Source: Flavobacterium foetidum (GTDB lineage: Bacteria > Bacteroidota > Bacteroidia > Flavobacteriales > Flavobacteriaceae). From it: a stretch of 46,069 bases of DNA. Location of the stretch: assembly GCF_004634245.1 (NCBI RefSeq), contig NZ_SJTF01000022.1, positions 1 to 46,069 on the forward strand, given 5' to 3'. The notes under the pieces are model-generated. The model was given only the letters and a program-made list of their open reading frames with translations, did not search any database and had not been told where the DNA came from. Position 1 is the first letter of the stretch. Each line of letters opens with the position of its first letter. The position numbers and the translations under genes were made by a program. Below are positions 25,539 to 34,414 of the stretch, one piece after another.

Positions 25539-26996
25539 ATGAAAACATATTTCAAATCATACCAAACATCGGTTTTAACTTTATTGCTGTTTTCCGGAAT
25601 CATACTGACTTCCTGCGAAAACAATGAAGATCTAAATATTGCTCCAGAAACGACAGTTTCAGACAAAGACATTTTTAAAACTCCAGCCAGAATCGAAGGA
25701 TTGGTAAACGGGATTTACAAGGCATTTAAAGGTGCCAGTTTGTACGGAGGCCGAATTTTGCTGTATCAAGACCAGCGTGGAGAAGATTTTATCAACATAA
25801 CGGCAAACAACTTTACAGGTTACGAAAGCTGGAACAACTCCTACAGCTCAGGATCAAATGACATCAACAATCTTTGGGCACAGGCTTATTCGGCAATTAA
25901 TAATGCAAATATTTTGATTGAAGGTTTAGCCGTAAATCAGGGCGTAATTACAGAAGAAAAAGCAAAACAATATATTGGGGAGGCAAAGCTGATCAGAGCC
26001 TTAGCCTATTATACTTTGGTCATAAACTTCGGGCAGCCTTATAATAAAGACGCAGGAGCTTCAAAAGGACTCCCGCTGCGATTAAAAGCAGAAACCGGCA
26101 CAGCCAATAATGATTTGGCAAGAAGTTCTGTAGCAGAAATTTATACGCAGATTTTAAAAGATTTAGACGAAGCCGAAGCCGCATTGCCTCAGAGTTATAC
26201 AACCGCTGACCTTAACACCACAAGAGCGCATGTGAGTACTGCAATTGCTTTAAAAACAAGAGTTTATCTTACTTTGAATAACTGGACAAAAGTAATTGAA
26301 GAAGCAGCAAAATTAGCTCCTCAGACACAAGCGCCATTTTCTACTACAGCAAGTGAGGTTAAACATGCCTTACAATCAGATATTACAGTGGTTTTTTCTT
26401 CGAACTATGCTACTGTCGAGTCTATTTTCAGTATTCCGATGAGTTCTCTAGATTCGTATACAGGACAATCCTCTATTGCTTATATCTACAATACTAATTT
26501 AGAGTATTACCTAAACCCAACGGGAATTTTGGGCGATGCACAATGGAGGTCAACAGATAACAGACGTAATTTGACGAGAACAGTTTCTGGAAAACAATAT
26601 TTTAGAAAATTTGCCAAACCATCGCCATTTTTAGATTACATCCCTGTGATTCGTTATTCTGAAGTGTTATTGAATTATGCGGAAGCTGCTGCTAAAACGG
26701 GAAACCTAACATTGGCTGCCAATCTTTTAACTGCGGTTCATCAGCGATCTGATGCTTCGTACACGTTCGCTGCTTCGATCACTTCAAATCAAAACCAATT
26801 AATAGACGCAATCTGGAAAGAGCGCAGAATCGAATTGCTGGGAGAAGGTTTCCGTGGTCCCGATTTGCTTCGAAACCTGCAAGCACTTCCGGCAAAAGGA
26901 GACAACAAATTACAGACTCCGGCGGTTTTGCCTTCAGATGCGAATTATATTTTTCCGCCGGCAAACACAGAATTATCAGCTAATAAATTATACTAA
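25539..26996 (+). CDS. SusD/RagB family surface nutrient-binding lipoprotein
   Basis: A 485-residue lipoprotein with the lipobox ending at Cys26 (IILTSC), followed by acidic residues suited to surface exposure. It has the SusD/RagB helical (TPR-like) core with typical RALAYYTLVINFGQPY, ARSSVAEIYTQILKDLDEAE and IRYSEVLLNYAEAAAKTG motifs and the C-terminal KERRIELLGEGFRGPDLLR. It forms the lid on the SusC barrel and binds the substrate. It starts 16 bp after susC. No glycosidase is nearby, which favours a peptide substrate. Confidence 0.95.
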   Translation: MKTYFKSYQTSVLTLLLFSGIILTSCENNEDLNIAPETTVSDKDIFKTPARIEGLVNGIYKAFKGASLYGGRILLYQDQRGEDFINITANNFTGYESWNNSYSSGSNDINNLWAQAYSAINNANILIEGLAVNQGVITEEKAKQYIGEAKLIRALAYYTLVINFGQPYNKDAGASKGLPLRLKAETGTANNDLARSSVAEIYTQILKDLDEAEAALPQSYTTADLNTTRAHVSTAIALKTRVYLTLNNWTKVIEEAAKLAPQTQAPFSTTASEVKHALQSDITVVFSSNYATVESIFSIPMSSLDSYTGQSSIAYIYNTNLEYYLNPTGILGDAQWRSTDNRRNLTRTVSGKQYFRKFAKPSPFLDYIPVIRYSEVLLNYAEAAAKTGNLTLAANLLTAVHQRSDASYTFAASITSNQNQLIDAIWKERRIELLGEGFRGPDLLRNLQALPAKGDNKLQTPAVLPSDANYIFPPANTELSANKLY

Positions 26997-27018
26997 AACC
27001 AATTATAATTAACCACCG

Positions 27019-27053
27019 AAACTTTGTCAATGCATTTCGCTTTGGCAAAGTTT
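27019..27053 (+). promoter_or_regulatory. Intercistronic hairpin between susD and the thioredoxin gene
   Basis: AAACTTTGTCAA (27019-27030) pairs with TTGGCAAAGTTT (27042-27053) over 12 positions with one wobble. No T-run of length follows. It could protect the susCD message from 3' exonucleases or cause partial termination, giving more SusCD than downstream enzymes. Confidence 0.5.
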
Positions 27054-27070
27054 TACTAAAAACAAATAAG

Positions 27071-28054
27071 ATGAAAAAGATACTATTAGGTTTAGTTTTG
27101 TTTTTTGGGATAACAGAATCTCAGGCACAAGAAAGCAATTTGCAGTTAAAAGGAACTGTTGTAGATACCGTTGCACAATATGTTTATCTCCAGAAATTTC
27201 ACAATAAAATGTTTACAACCATTGATTCGGTAAAAGTAAAAGACGGCAGTTTTAGTTTTAAAACCAAAGTCAAAACGCCAGAATTATATGGTTTGAGTGT
27301 TAATACGGCAAATAATCCGCTTTATATTTTCCTTGAAAAAGGGCCAATCACAGTTAAATTAAGTCCGAAGAAATATTACAGCACTTCGGTGGTCGAAGGT
27401 TCTGCCACGCAAGATTTGTTTGACGTTTATAGAAAAACGAAAGATGTAGAGATCAGCAAATTCATTACAGAACATCCAAACTCTATAGTGTCGGCTTATG
27501 TTTTGTACAGAAACTGGTCGTACAGACTGACTCCTGATCAGATTACGCAAAATATTGCTTTATTAGATAAAAGCCAGCAAAATTCCACTTACGTGAAAGA
27601 ACTAAAAGAACTGGTAACCGTTTTGAACGGATTGGCGGTTGGTAAAAAAGCCCCTGATTTTACTGCCAATAATCCCGAAGGGAAACCAGTTCGCTTTTCT
27701 GAAAACTTAAAAGGATACACTTTAGTCGATTTTTGGGCTTCTTGGTGTGCGCCATGCCGAAAAGAAAACCCAAATATCGTGGCCGCTTACAAAGAATTTC
27801 ACGATAAAGGATTCAATATTATTGGAATTTCTTTAGATAAAAAGAAAGAAAACTGGATAAAAGGAATTCAAGAAGACAATCTTGACTGGCTGCAAGTCTC
27901 AGAATTGACGTATTGGAACAGTACTATTGCTAAATTATACGGAGTGAGAGCGATTCCAGGAAATTATTTAGTGGATTCGAACGGAATAATTGTAGCAAGA
28001 AATCTTCGTGGAGAAGACTTGCAGACAACACTTAAGTCTCTTTTGGATAAATAA
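27071..28054 (+). CDS. TlpA-like thioredoxin with N-terminal DUF4369-type domain
   Basis: A 327-residue exported protein with a signal peptide ending SQAQ at residue 20. It has an N-terminal beta-rich domain of the DUF4369 kind (about 22-110), a helical link, and a TlpA/AhpC-type thioredoxin domain (about 188-327) with the active site WASWCAPC (C226, C229) and the cis-proline in VRAIPGNYLVD. It acts in the periplasm as a disulfide reductant. In a SAM-controlled peptide operon it may reduce cystine bridges in imported peptides; that is inference. Confidence 0.88.
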   Translation: MKKILLGLVLFFGITESQAQESNLQLKGTVVDTVAQYVYLQKFHNKMFTTIDSVKVKDGSFSFKTKVKTPELYGLSVNTANNPLYIFLEKGPITVKLSPKKYYSTSVVEGSATQDLFDVYRKTKDVEISKFITEHPNSIVSAYVLYRNWSYRLTPDQITQNIALLDKSQQNSTYVKELKELVTVLNGLAVGKKAPDFTANNPEGKPVRFSENLKGYTLVDFWASWCAPCRKENPNIVAAYKEFHDKGFNIIGISLDKKKENWIKGIQEDNLDWLQVSELTYWNSTIAKLYGVRAIPGNYLVDSNGIIVARNLRGEDLQTTLKSLLDK

Positions 28055-28060
28055 TTTGAC

Positions 28061-28095
28061 TTTTGCCATTTGTAAATTCGTTCGAAATGGCAAAA
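28061..28095 (+). promoter_or_regulatory. Intercistronic hairpin before the M14 gene
   Basis: TTTTGCCATTT (28061-28071) pairs perfectly with AAATGGCAAAA (28085-28095). It lies directly after the thioredoxin stop and 31 nt before the likely M14 start, and is another possible processing or stability element in the operon. Confidence 0.5.
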
Positions 28096-28125
28096 CAACA
28101 TTCACAAAAAAGTAAAATAGAAAAG

Positions 28126-29370
28126 ATGAAAACCAGATTATTTTTTTCAGCAGCAATATGGTCTGTCATTGCAACAAATGCCCAAGTCAAAAGCGGCTTT
28201 AAGGGACAAGATCCCATTACGGCAGTTTCGACCGTAACACGTCCTGTTGAAAAACAGTGGAAAGGGGTTTTTGATAAAACCGGTAATGAAGTTTTCTTTG
28301 GAAATGATTTCGTTGGCGCACGCCTTAACGGGGTCGTTAAACTTGACGACAATACCTTTAGTGTCCTGATTGCGCCAGAAAATGCGCCGATAAACGGAAG
28401 TCCGTGGTATGCTTTTAAAGTTTGGTCAAAAACAGTTAAGGAAATCCAGATTCGCTTTGATTATCCGCCAAACGTAAGACACCGTTACAATGCGAAAATC
28501 AGCACCGACGGAAAACAATGGAAAGCCTCTGAAAACGGCACTTTCGTGAAAAAGGAAAAAGATTCCAACTATGTTCTGAAAGTAAAAGTAAGCACAGACA
28601 CGACTTGGATTGCGGCGCAGGAACTTAAAACTTCTAAAGAAATAAGCCAATGGATTTCATCCTTAAAAAATAAGAACAACACTGCCGAGGCTTCGATTGG
28701 ATTGACAGCCGAAGGCAGAAAAATTCCGGTTTTCAGTATCGGAAATCCTTCTTCTAAAAACAAAATCCTGATTTCAGGACGCAATCACCCGCCAGAAGTT
28801 ACGGGACATTACGCTCTCGAGGCTTTTGTTGAAAGTTTAACAGCCGATACACCATTGGCCAAAAAATTCAGAAAGAAATTTGAAGTGTACGTCATTCCTC
28901 TTCTGAATCCCGATGGTGTTGATGGCGGTTTTTGGAGACACAATTCGGGTGGAATCGACTTGAATCGTGATTATAATGAATTCAATCAGCCAGAAACGAG
29001 AGCCGTTCGCGATTTTCTGAAAAATGAAATCAAAGATTCGAACAAACTTTGGTTTGCGATTGATTTTCACTCCACACACGACGATATTTATTACACAGTA
29101 GATCCTAATCTCAAAGGAAATATTCCCGGTTTTGTACCCAATTGGCTGAATAAAGTAAAAGACGGGATTCCGAATTATACGCCACATGTAAAGCCTCTTT
29201 ATTTTAAACCGCCAACGTTTACACTGTTCAGTTATTTGTTTGAAACTTACAAAACAGAAGCTTTGGTGTTTGAAATTGGAGACAATACGCCAAAAGATTT
29301 TATTAAAAAGAAAGGAGAAGTTTCGGGAGAAGAATTCATGAAACTGATTTTGGAAAATGTTAAAAATTAA
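28126..29370 (+). CDS. M14 family zinc carboxypeptidase
   Basis: A 414-residue exported enzyme. I start it at the ATG at 28126, which gives a clean signal peptide (MKTRLFFSAAIWSVIATNAQ); a TTG at 28063 would add 21 polar residues and run through a hairpin. After an N-terminal beta domain comes the M14 catalytic domain: zinc ligands H221 and E224 in NHPPE, the third ligand H315 in DFHS, NPDGVDGG and the substrate-binding NRDY (R281), and the catalytic glutamate E383 in FEIGDN. It trims C-terminal amino acids from peptides, in keeping with a peptide-use operon. The S9 gene starts 5 nt after its stop. Confidence 0.88.
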   Translation: MKTRLFFSAAIWSVIATNAQVKSGFKGQDPITAVSTVTRPVEKQWKGVFDKTGNEVFFGNDFVGARLNGVVKLDDNTFSVLIAPENAPINGSPWYAFKVWSKTVKEIQIRFDYPPNVRHRYNAKISTDGKQWKASENGTFVKKEKDSNYVLKVKVSTDTTWIAAQELKTSKEISQWISSLKNKNNTAEASIGLTAEGRKIPVFSIGNPSSKNKILISGRNHPPEVTGHYALEAFVESLTADTPLAKKFRKKFEVYVIPLLNPDGVDGGFWRHNSGGIDLNRDYNEFNQPETRAVRDFLKNEIKDSNKLWFAIDFHSTHDDIYYTVDPNLKGNIPGFVPNWLNKVKDGIPNYTPHVKPLYFKPPTFTLFSYLFETYKTEALVFEIGDNTPKDFIKKKGEVSGEEFMKLILENVKN

Positions 29371-29375
29371 AAGAA

Positions 29376-31535
29376 ATGAAAAAAGTAAAAATATATATCG
29401 CTTTAGCCCTGATTGCTTCTGTCTGTTGTTTCAGTCAGCAAAAAAAAGAACTCATTCAGGTTACGGATCTTCTAAAAATCAGAACAGTTGGAGATGTGGA
29501 GTTGAGCAAAGACGGACAAAATGCCGTTTTTACGGTAAAAAGCATCATCAAAAATCCAGAAAATGCTCTAGATTATGATTACGATACCCAGCTTTGGATC
29601 ACCAAAACCGCAAAAAACAATGCCCCGAGACAGCTAACTTTCGGAAAAGAAGCATCGAGTTCTCCGGTTTTCAGTCCAGACGGAAAACAAATTGCTTTTA
29701 CCAGAAATGTAAAAGGAAAATCGCAGCTATTTTTGTTTAAAGTGGATGAAGGAGGAGAAGCCGTACAGCTGACCGAGACAAAATACGGCGCCGGAAATCC
29801 AAAATGGAGCCCAGACGGAAAACAGATTTTGTTTACTGCATCGATACAAATCAATGAATTAATCAAGGATTCAGTTTTAAATCCGAAAAAAGAATTGCCC
29901 CTTTGGAGTTTTGAAAAACCCGGATTTGAGGCAAACGAAAACCTGAAGCCCAATAAAACTAAAGCCGATCCAAACGGAAGTATAGAAGCAATCAGAGCTT
30001 ATTTGGAAAACAACGAAAAAGATAAAAAAGCAAAAGTGGTTGACAAACTGCATTTTCAAACAGAAACTGCAGTGAGCAGCGAATTGCGTTTTACACATAT
30101 TTTTATTATCGATGCCAAACCAGGCTCAAAAGAAAAAGCAGTCACAAAAGGATTTTATTCTCATTCAAATCCTTCGTTTATAAGCAATACCAAAATTGCT
30201 TTCAACGGAAGCCTTAACGAAAAAAGACATCCGGATCGCGTTCTAGAAAACAAAATTTATACTATCAACACTGACGGAACTGCTCTTACTGAGTTGTTAG
30301 GAGCAGAAAATAAGGTATTCCAGCTTTTGGCTGTTTCGCCTTCGGGAAAACAATTGGCGTATCAGGAAAGCATCAGCAATAACTTATCAATTCCGGTTCT
30401 GAATATTTTTAGTCTAGAAAATCCCTCTGCCAAAAGCAAAGTGATTGAATATGATCGAAATAATACAAATGTCCGTTTTTCTAAAGACGATAGACAGCTT
30501 TATTTTACCTCTTCAAGCAATGGCGGTCATGCGCTTTGTACGGTTCCGTTAAATACTTTGAAGGTAGAAACTTTAACGTCTTTTGATCAGGGAATTACAG
30601 ATTACGATTTCAATAATGGCGTTTTGGCTTTCGCTAAAACAGAAGTGCAGAATCCATCAGAACTTTATATTTCAGATTTGAAATTAAAAGAACCAAGATT
30701 GGTTTCAGAATTCAATACCAATTGGTTGAAAAACAAAGCAATCAGTTTTCCTCAAAAGTACACTTTTACAAACGAAAAAGGTCTTGAAATCGAATATTGG
30801 GTAACAAAACCCACTCGTTTTGAACAGGGCAAAAAATATCCATTACTAACGGAGATTCATGGCGGTCCAGCATCAATGTTTGGTCCCGGTGATGCTAGTA
30901 TGTGGCTCGAATACCAATTTTTTGCAGCTCAAGGTTATGGAGTTTTATACAGCAATCCGAGAGGGTCTTCGGGTTATGGCGAAAAGTTCTTGAGGTCGAA
31001 CATTAAAGATTGGGGACCTGGACCGTCCAGCGATGTCCTTACAGCCTTAGACAAAACTACAGCATTGGGCTGGGCAGATACCAATCGGCTTTTTATTACG
31101 GGTGGTTCGTATGCGGGATATTTGACTACTTGGATTATAAGCCACGATCAACGTTTTAAGGCAGCTTCGGCACAGCGCGGGGTTTATGAATTGAATACTT
31201 TTTTCGGGGAAGGAAATGTGTGGAGAATGGTTCCGAGATATTGGGGCGGCTATCCGTGGGAAAAAGAAACCAAAGCCATTTTAGAACGCGAATCACCGCT
31301 GAATTATGCTGAAAACATCAATATTCCGTTTTTAATCATTCACGGAGATAACGATTACAGAACCGGAGTTACACAAAGCCAGATGCTGTATAAAATGCTT
31401 AAGGTTTTAGGAAAACCAGTAGAATATGTACGACAGCCAAATGCAAGCCATGAAATTACGAGAAGTGGGGACAATCGCCAAAGAATTGATCAGTTGCTTC
31501 GAACTTTTGAATTTTTCGAAAGATTCAATCAATAA
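29376..31535 (+). CDS. S9 family prolyl oligopeptidase/acylaminoacyl peptidase
   Basis: A 719-residue exported serine peptidase with a signal peptide ending CCFSQQ. It has an N-terminal beta-propeller with several SPDGKQ-type (WD40/TolB-like) blades and a C-terminal alpha/beta hydrolase. The catalytic triad is readable: S578 in GGSYAGY, D660 in HGDNDYRTG and H692 in NASHEI. Family members release dipeptides or acylated amino acids from short peptides. With the M14 carboxypeptidase it would digest imported peptides in the periplasm. Tightly packed in the operon. Confidence 0.93.
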   Translation: MKKVKIYIALALIASVCCFSQQKKELIQVTDLLKIRTVGDVELSKDGQNAVFTVKSIIKNPENALDYDYDTQLWITKTAKNNAPRQLTFGKEASSSPVFSPDGKQIAFTRNVKGKSQLFLFKVDEGGEAVQLTETKYGAGNPKWSPDGKQILFTASIQINELIKDSVLNPKKELPLWSFEKPGFEANENLKPNKTKADPNGSIEAIRAYLENNEKDKKAKVVDKLHFQTETAVSSELRFTHIFIIDAKPGSKEKAVTKGFYSHSNPSFISNTKIAFNGSLNEKRHPDRVLENKIYTINTDGTALTELLGAENKVFQLLAVSPSGKQLAYQESISNNLSIPVLNIFSLENPSAKSKVIEYDRNNTNVRFSKDDRQLYFTSSSNGGHALCTVPLNTLKVETLTSFDQGITDYDFNNGVLAFAKTEVQNPSELYISDLKLKEPRLVSEFNTNWLKNKAISFPQKYTFTNEKGLEIEYWVTKPTRFEQGKKYPLLTEIHGGPASMFGPGDASMWLEYQFFAAQGYGVLYSNPRGSSGYGEKFLRSNIKDWGPGPSSDVLTALDKTTALGWADTNRLFITGGSYAGYLTTWIISHDQRFKAASAQRGVYELNTFFGEGNVWRMVPRYWGGYPWEKETKAILERESPLNYAENINIPFLIIHGDNDYRTGVTQSQMLYKMLKVLGKPVEYVRQPNASHEITRSGDNRQRIDQLLRTFEFFERFNQ

Positions 31536-31570
31536 TAAAAATAGTTAGTTAATTAAAAAGTGATAGGGAA

Positions 31571-33046
31571 ATGAATGCTATTGAGAAAACAAAACCAGTA
31601 AGTTTAGAACGTTATTTTTCGGAGTTCAGACAAAACACAATAGGTGTAAATCATAATTTTGAATCGGTTTACGGACAGCAGGATCTGTTGTATGCAGATT
31701 GGGTGGCCAGCGGAAGATTATACGGCCCGATCGAAGAGATTATGCTCCATAAGATCGGCCCGATGATTGCCAATACGCATTCATTTTCTAGTCAGACAGG
31801 AAAAGCTTCTACCTATGCTTATCAGCATGCTCGGGATATTATTAAACGACATGTGAATGCCAGTGAATCAGACGTTTTGGTTACCACCGGGACAGGAATG
31901 ACGGCTGCGCTATCAAAATTGCAGCGCGTTATGGGGCTTCGAAAAAACTATGAAGACGAAAATGATAAACCGGTTGTTTTTATTACCCATATGGAACATC
32001 ATTCCAATCAGGTTCCGTGGTACGAAATCAATGCTGATGTTGTAATTCTGAAAGCTGATGAAGACAATTTAGTAGACCCTGAAATCCTTTCTCAAGAACT
32101 AAATCAATACAAAGACAGAAGTCTAAAAATCGGCTCTTTTACCGCTTGTTCTAATGTTACCGGAATTATTACGCCTTATCATGAATTAGCTAAAATCATG
32201 CACCAAAACAACGGACTCTGTTTTGTCGATTTTGCGGCTTCGGCTCCTTATGTAAAAATCGATATGCATCCAGAAGATCCAGAAGCGTATTTGGATGCGA
32301 TTTTCTTTTCGCCTCATAAATTTCTCGGCGGGCCTGGTACTTGCGGTGTTTTGGTGTTTAATGAAAAATTATACCAATCTGATTTTCCGGATAATCCAGG
32401 AGGAGGAAATGTAAAATGGACCAATCCGTTAGGGAATTATTGTTACAGCGATGTGATAGAAGTAAGGGAAGATGGCGGAACTCCAGGGTTTTTACAAGTA
32501 ATGAGAGCGGCTTTGGCATTGCAGTTAAAAGATAAAATGAGTGTCGAAAAGATTGCCAAAAGAGAAAAAGAACTTCTTGATCTGTGTTTTTCAAAACTCC
32601 AAAAAATTCACGGTTTGTCTGTTTTGGGAGATTTGAAAAGCGAACGTATTGGATGTGTTTCGTTTGTGATTGAAGAGATTCATTACAATTTGATTGTGAG
32701 GCTTTTAAATGACCGTTTCGGAATACAGGTTCGCGGCGGTTGGTCATGTGCCAGTACCTATGCGCATTATTTGTTTAATATCGACGAAAAACGATCAAGA
32801 GCCATCACGACTGAGCTTCTTCAGAAAAATCAAACCAATAAACCTGGCTGGGTGCGTTTGTCACTTCATCCGATTATGACTAATAATGAACTTGAATTTA
32901 TCTGCGATGCAATTGAGCAGAGTACGCTTCATTATAAAAAATGGAAAAAAGACTATACCTACAATGCCACAACAAACGAATTTGAAAGTATTCAAACTAA
33001 TGAAACCATTAAAGAAGATGTTCAAGAATGGTTTAGTTTGGACTAA
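31571..33046 (+). CDS. SufS-like class V PLP enzyme (cysteine desulfurase-like)
   Basis: A 491-residue cytoplasmic enzyme of aminotransferase class V. The PLP lysine is K250 in SPHKFLGGPG, the cofactor aspartate D220 in CFVDFAASAP, and the PLP-stacking motif EHHSN (142-146) equals that of SufS. A cysteine (C393) in RGGWSCA takes the place of the SufS catalytic cysteine (R-x-G-x-x-C-A), so desulfurase or C-S lyase activity is plausible. At 491 residues it is clearly longer than SufS (about 405), with an extended C-terminus. No SUF or ISC gene is nearby. It closes the riboswitch operon and may free sulfur from imported cysteine-type compounds. Confidence 0.82.
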   Translation: MNAIEKTKPVSLERYFSEFRQNTIGVNHNFESVYGQQDLLYADWVASGRLYGPIEEIMLHKIGPMIANTHSFSSQTGKASTYAYQHARDIIKRHVNASESDVLVTTGTGMTAALSKLQRVMGLRKNYEDENDKPVVFITHMEHHSNQVPWYEINADVVILKADEDNLVDPEILSQELNQYKDRSLKIGSFTACSNVTGIITPYHELAKIMHQNNGLCFVDFAASAPYVKIDMHPEDPEAYLDAIFFSPHKFLGGPGTCGVLVFNEKLYQSDFPDNPGGGNVKWTNPLGNYCYSDVIEVREDGGTPGFLQVMRAALALQLKDKMSVEKIAKREKELLDLCFSKLQKIHGLSVLGDLKSERIGCVSFVIEEIHYNLIVRLLNDRFGIQVRGGWSCASTYAHYLFNIDEKRSRAITTELLQKNQTNKPGWVRLSLHPIMTNNELEFICDAIEQSTLHYKKWKKDYTYNATTNEFESIQTNETIKEDVQEWFSLD

Positions 33047-33190
33047 GGTAAAGTTCTGCGATCATATTCAGGATTGTTAAAAAATAATATTTACTGATAG
33101 AAAATAAAGGCAATCGTTATAGTAGTCTATTATGTTGATAGGTTAATAAAAGTTTTAATGATTTATGATTAAAAATTGAAATTAACTATT

Positions 33191-33198
33191 TAAATTTG
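33191..33198 (+). promoter_or_regulatory. -7 element for the metNIQ leader
   Basis: TAAATTTG matches TAnnTTTG. Transcription would start near 33204, so the leader ORF lies at the very 5' end of the RNA. No good -33 TTTG stands at the right spacing, so the promoter may be weak or regulated. Confidence 0.55.
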
Positions 33199-33227
33199 CA
33201 GCAACAATGAGAAATAAAAGCCTTACT

Positions 33228-33305
33228 ATGAAGAATTATTATAACAGCAGTACAATGATGTGCTGTGATGTTGTTATGAAATTCGATGATTGGGCTTCTC
33301 TATAA
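33228..33305 (+). CDS. Met/Cys-rich leader peptide of metNIQ
   Basis: A 25-codon ORF from the ATG at 33228 (an in-frame ATG at 33207 would add MRNKSLT but would lie only 2-4 nt from the expected transcript start). The peptide is MKNYYNSST, then Met-Met-Cys-Cys (codons ATG ATG TGC TGT at 33255-33266), DVV, Met, KFDDWASL. Four of 25 residues are Met (including the start) and two are Cys. It stops 19 nt before the terminator hairpin. This is the layout of an amino acid attenuator leader such as trpL, here for methionine and/or cysteine. Confidence 0.7.
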   Translation: MKNYYNSSTMMCCDVVMKFDDWASL

Positions 33306-33324
33306 AAACAATATTATTTATTTC

Positions 33325-33359
33325 AAAAAGCCTTTCATAAATCGTTGAAAGGCTTTTTT
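33325..33359 (+). terminator. Attenuator terminator before metN
   Basis: AAAAAGCCTTTCA (33325-33337) and TGAAAGGCTTTTT (33346-33358) form a perfect 13-bp stem with an 8-nt loop and end in a T-run. It stands between the leader ORF and metN (start 33383), on the path of transcription, so it must be read through for metNIQ expression. GGCTT inside the end of the leader ORF (33293-33297) can pair with AAGCC of its left arm (33328-33332), and TGAAA (33277-33281) with TTTCA (33333-33337), forming a rival structure. Confidence 0.85.
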
Positions 33360-33382
33360 GTTTTGCAAATCTGAAAATAGAA

Positions 33383-34414
33383 ATGATTGAATTAAAAAAT
33401 GTAACCAAAACGTTTCATCAGAAAGACAGGATAGTTTCAGCCTTGTCTGATGTTTCATTAAAGGTGCCTCAGGGGAAGGTTTTTGGCGTTATCGGAACTT
33501 CGGGCGCTGGAAAAAGTACCTTGATTCGTTGCGTCAATTTGCTGGAAAGACCAACATCGGGAGAAATTATTGTAGACGGAAAAGCTTTAATGTGGTTATC
33601 CGATTCGGAATTGGCGATTGAAAGAAGACAGATCGGAATGATTTTTCAGCATTTTAACCTGCTTTCTTCCAGAACGGTTTTTGAGAATGTGGCTTTTCCG
33701 CTGGAATTAGTCGGCGCTTCAAAAAATGAGATCAAAACCCGTGTTTTGGAATTATTGGAATTGGTTGGTTTAGTCGAAAAAGCAAACGATTATCCGGCAA
33801 GTCTTTCGGGCGGACAGAAACAAAGAGTAGCGATTGCACGAACTTTGGCCAATAATCCGAAAGTTTTATTGTGTGATGAAGCGACCAGCGCGCTCGATCC
33901 CGCTACAACCCGATCTATTTTAAATTTACTGAAAGACATCAACAAACGACTGAATATTACCGTTTTATTGATTACGCACCAAATGGAAGTCGTAAAATCA
34001 ATTTGTGATGAAGTTGCCGTAATCAGCCACGGAAAATTAATAGAGCAGGGCAGTGTGGGCGAAATCTTTGCCGATCCGAAACATGAATTGACGCGAGAAT
34101 TTATTTCTTCTTCTCTTCATATTGAGATTCCGTCTGTCTATCAAGAAAAATTACAAAAGGAAGATAACGGAAATTTAAATCCGTTATTGAAATTGGAAAT
34201 GACCGGAAAATCGGTAAACGAACCCGTTATTTCAGAGGTTTCCAGACTTTTTGATACCGATTTCAAAATTGTAAGCGCACAAATGGATCAGGCGGGCGAA
34301 GTTAATTTTGGCGTAATGCTGCTTGAACTTTCAGGAAAACGCGAAAATTACAATGCCGCCATTCAGTATTTCAATTCAAAACACATTAAAACAGAAATTT
34401 TAGGTTATGTCTGA
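33383..34414 (+). CDS. metN: Methionine ABC transporter ATP-binding protein MetN
   Basis: A 343-residue ATPase. Walker A GTSGAGKST is at 38-46, the Q-loop in IFQHFNLL, the ABC signature LSGGQ at 141-145, Walker B VLLCDE at 161-166 and the H-loop in LITHQ. A C-terminal domain (about 265-343) fits the NIL domain, which binds methionine and inhibits transport when the cell is full. It energises uptake of L- or D-methionine through MetI. The stop overlaps the metI start, and a leader-peptide attenuator lies directly upstream. Confidence 0.95.
   Translation: MIELKNVTKTFHQKDRIVSALSDVSLKVPQGKVFGVIGTSGAGKSTLIRCVNLLERPTSGEIIVDGKALMWLSDSELAIERRQIGMIFQHFNLLSSRTVFENVAFPLELVGASKNEIKTRVLELLELVGLVEKANDYPASLSGGQKQRVAIARTLANNPKVLLCDEATSALDPATTRSILNLLKDINKRLNITVLLITHQMEVVKSICDEVAVISHGKLIEQGSVGEIFADPKHELTREFISSSLHIEIPSVYQEKLQKEDNGNLNPLLKLEMTGKSVNEPVISEVSRLFDTDFKIVSAQMDQAGEVNFGVMLLELSGKRENYNAAIQYFNSKHIKTEILGYV

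Noticed and set aside
28063..28125. TTG start giving a longer M14 peptidase
   Set aside because: It would hide the clear signal peptide behind 21 polar residues and is part of an intercistronic hairpin.
33207..33227. Upstream ATG of the metNIQ leader ORF
   Set aside because: It lies only 2-4 nt from the expected transcript start; kept only as an alternative to the ATG at 33228.
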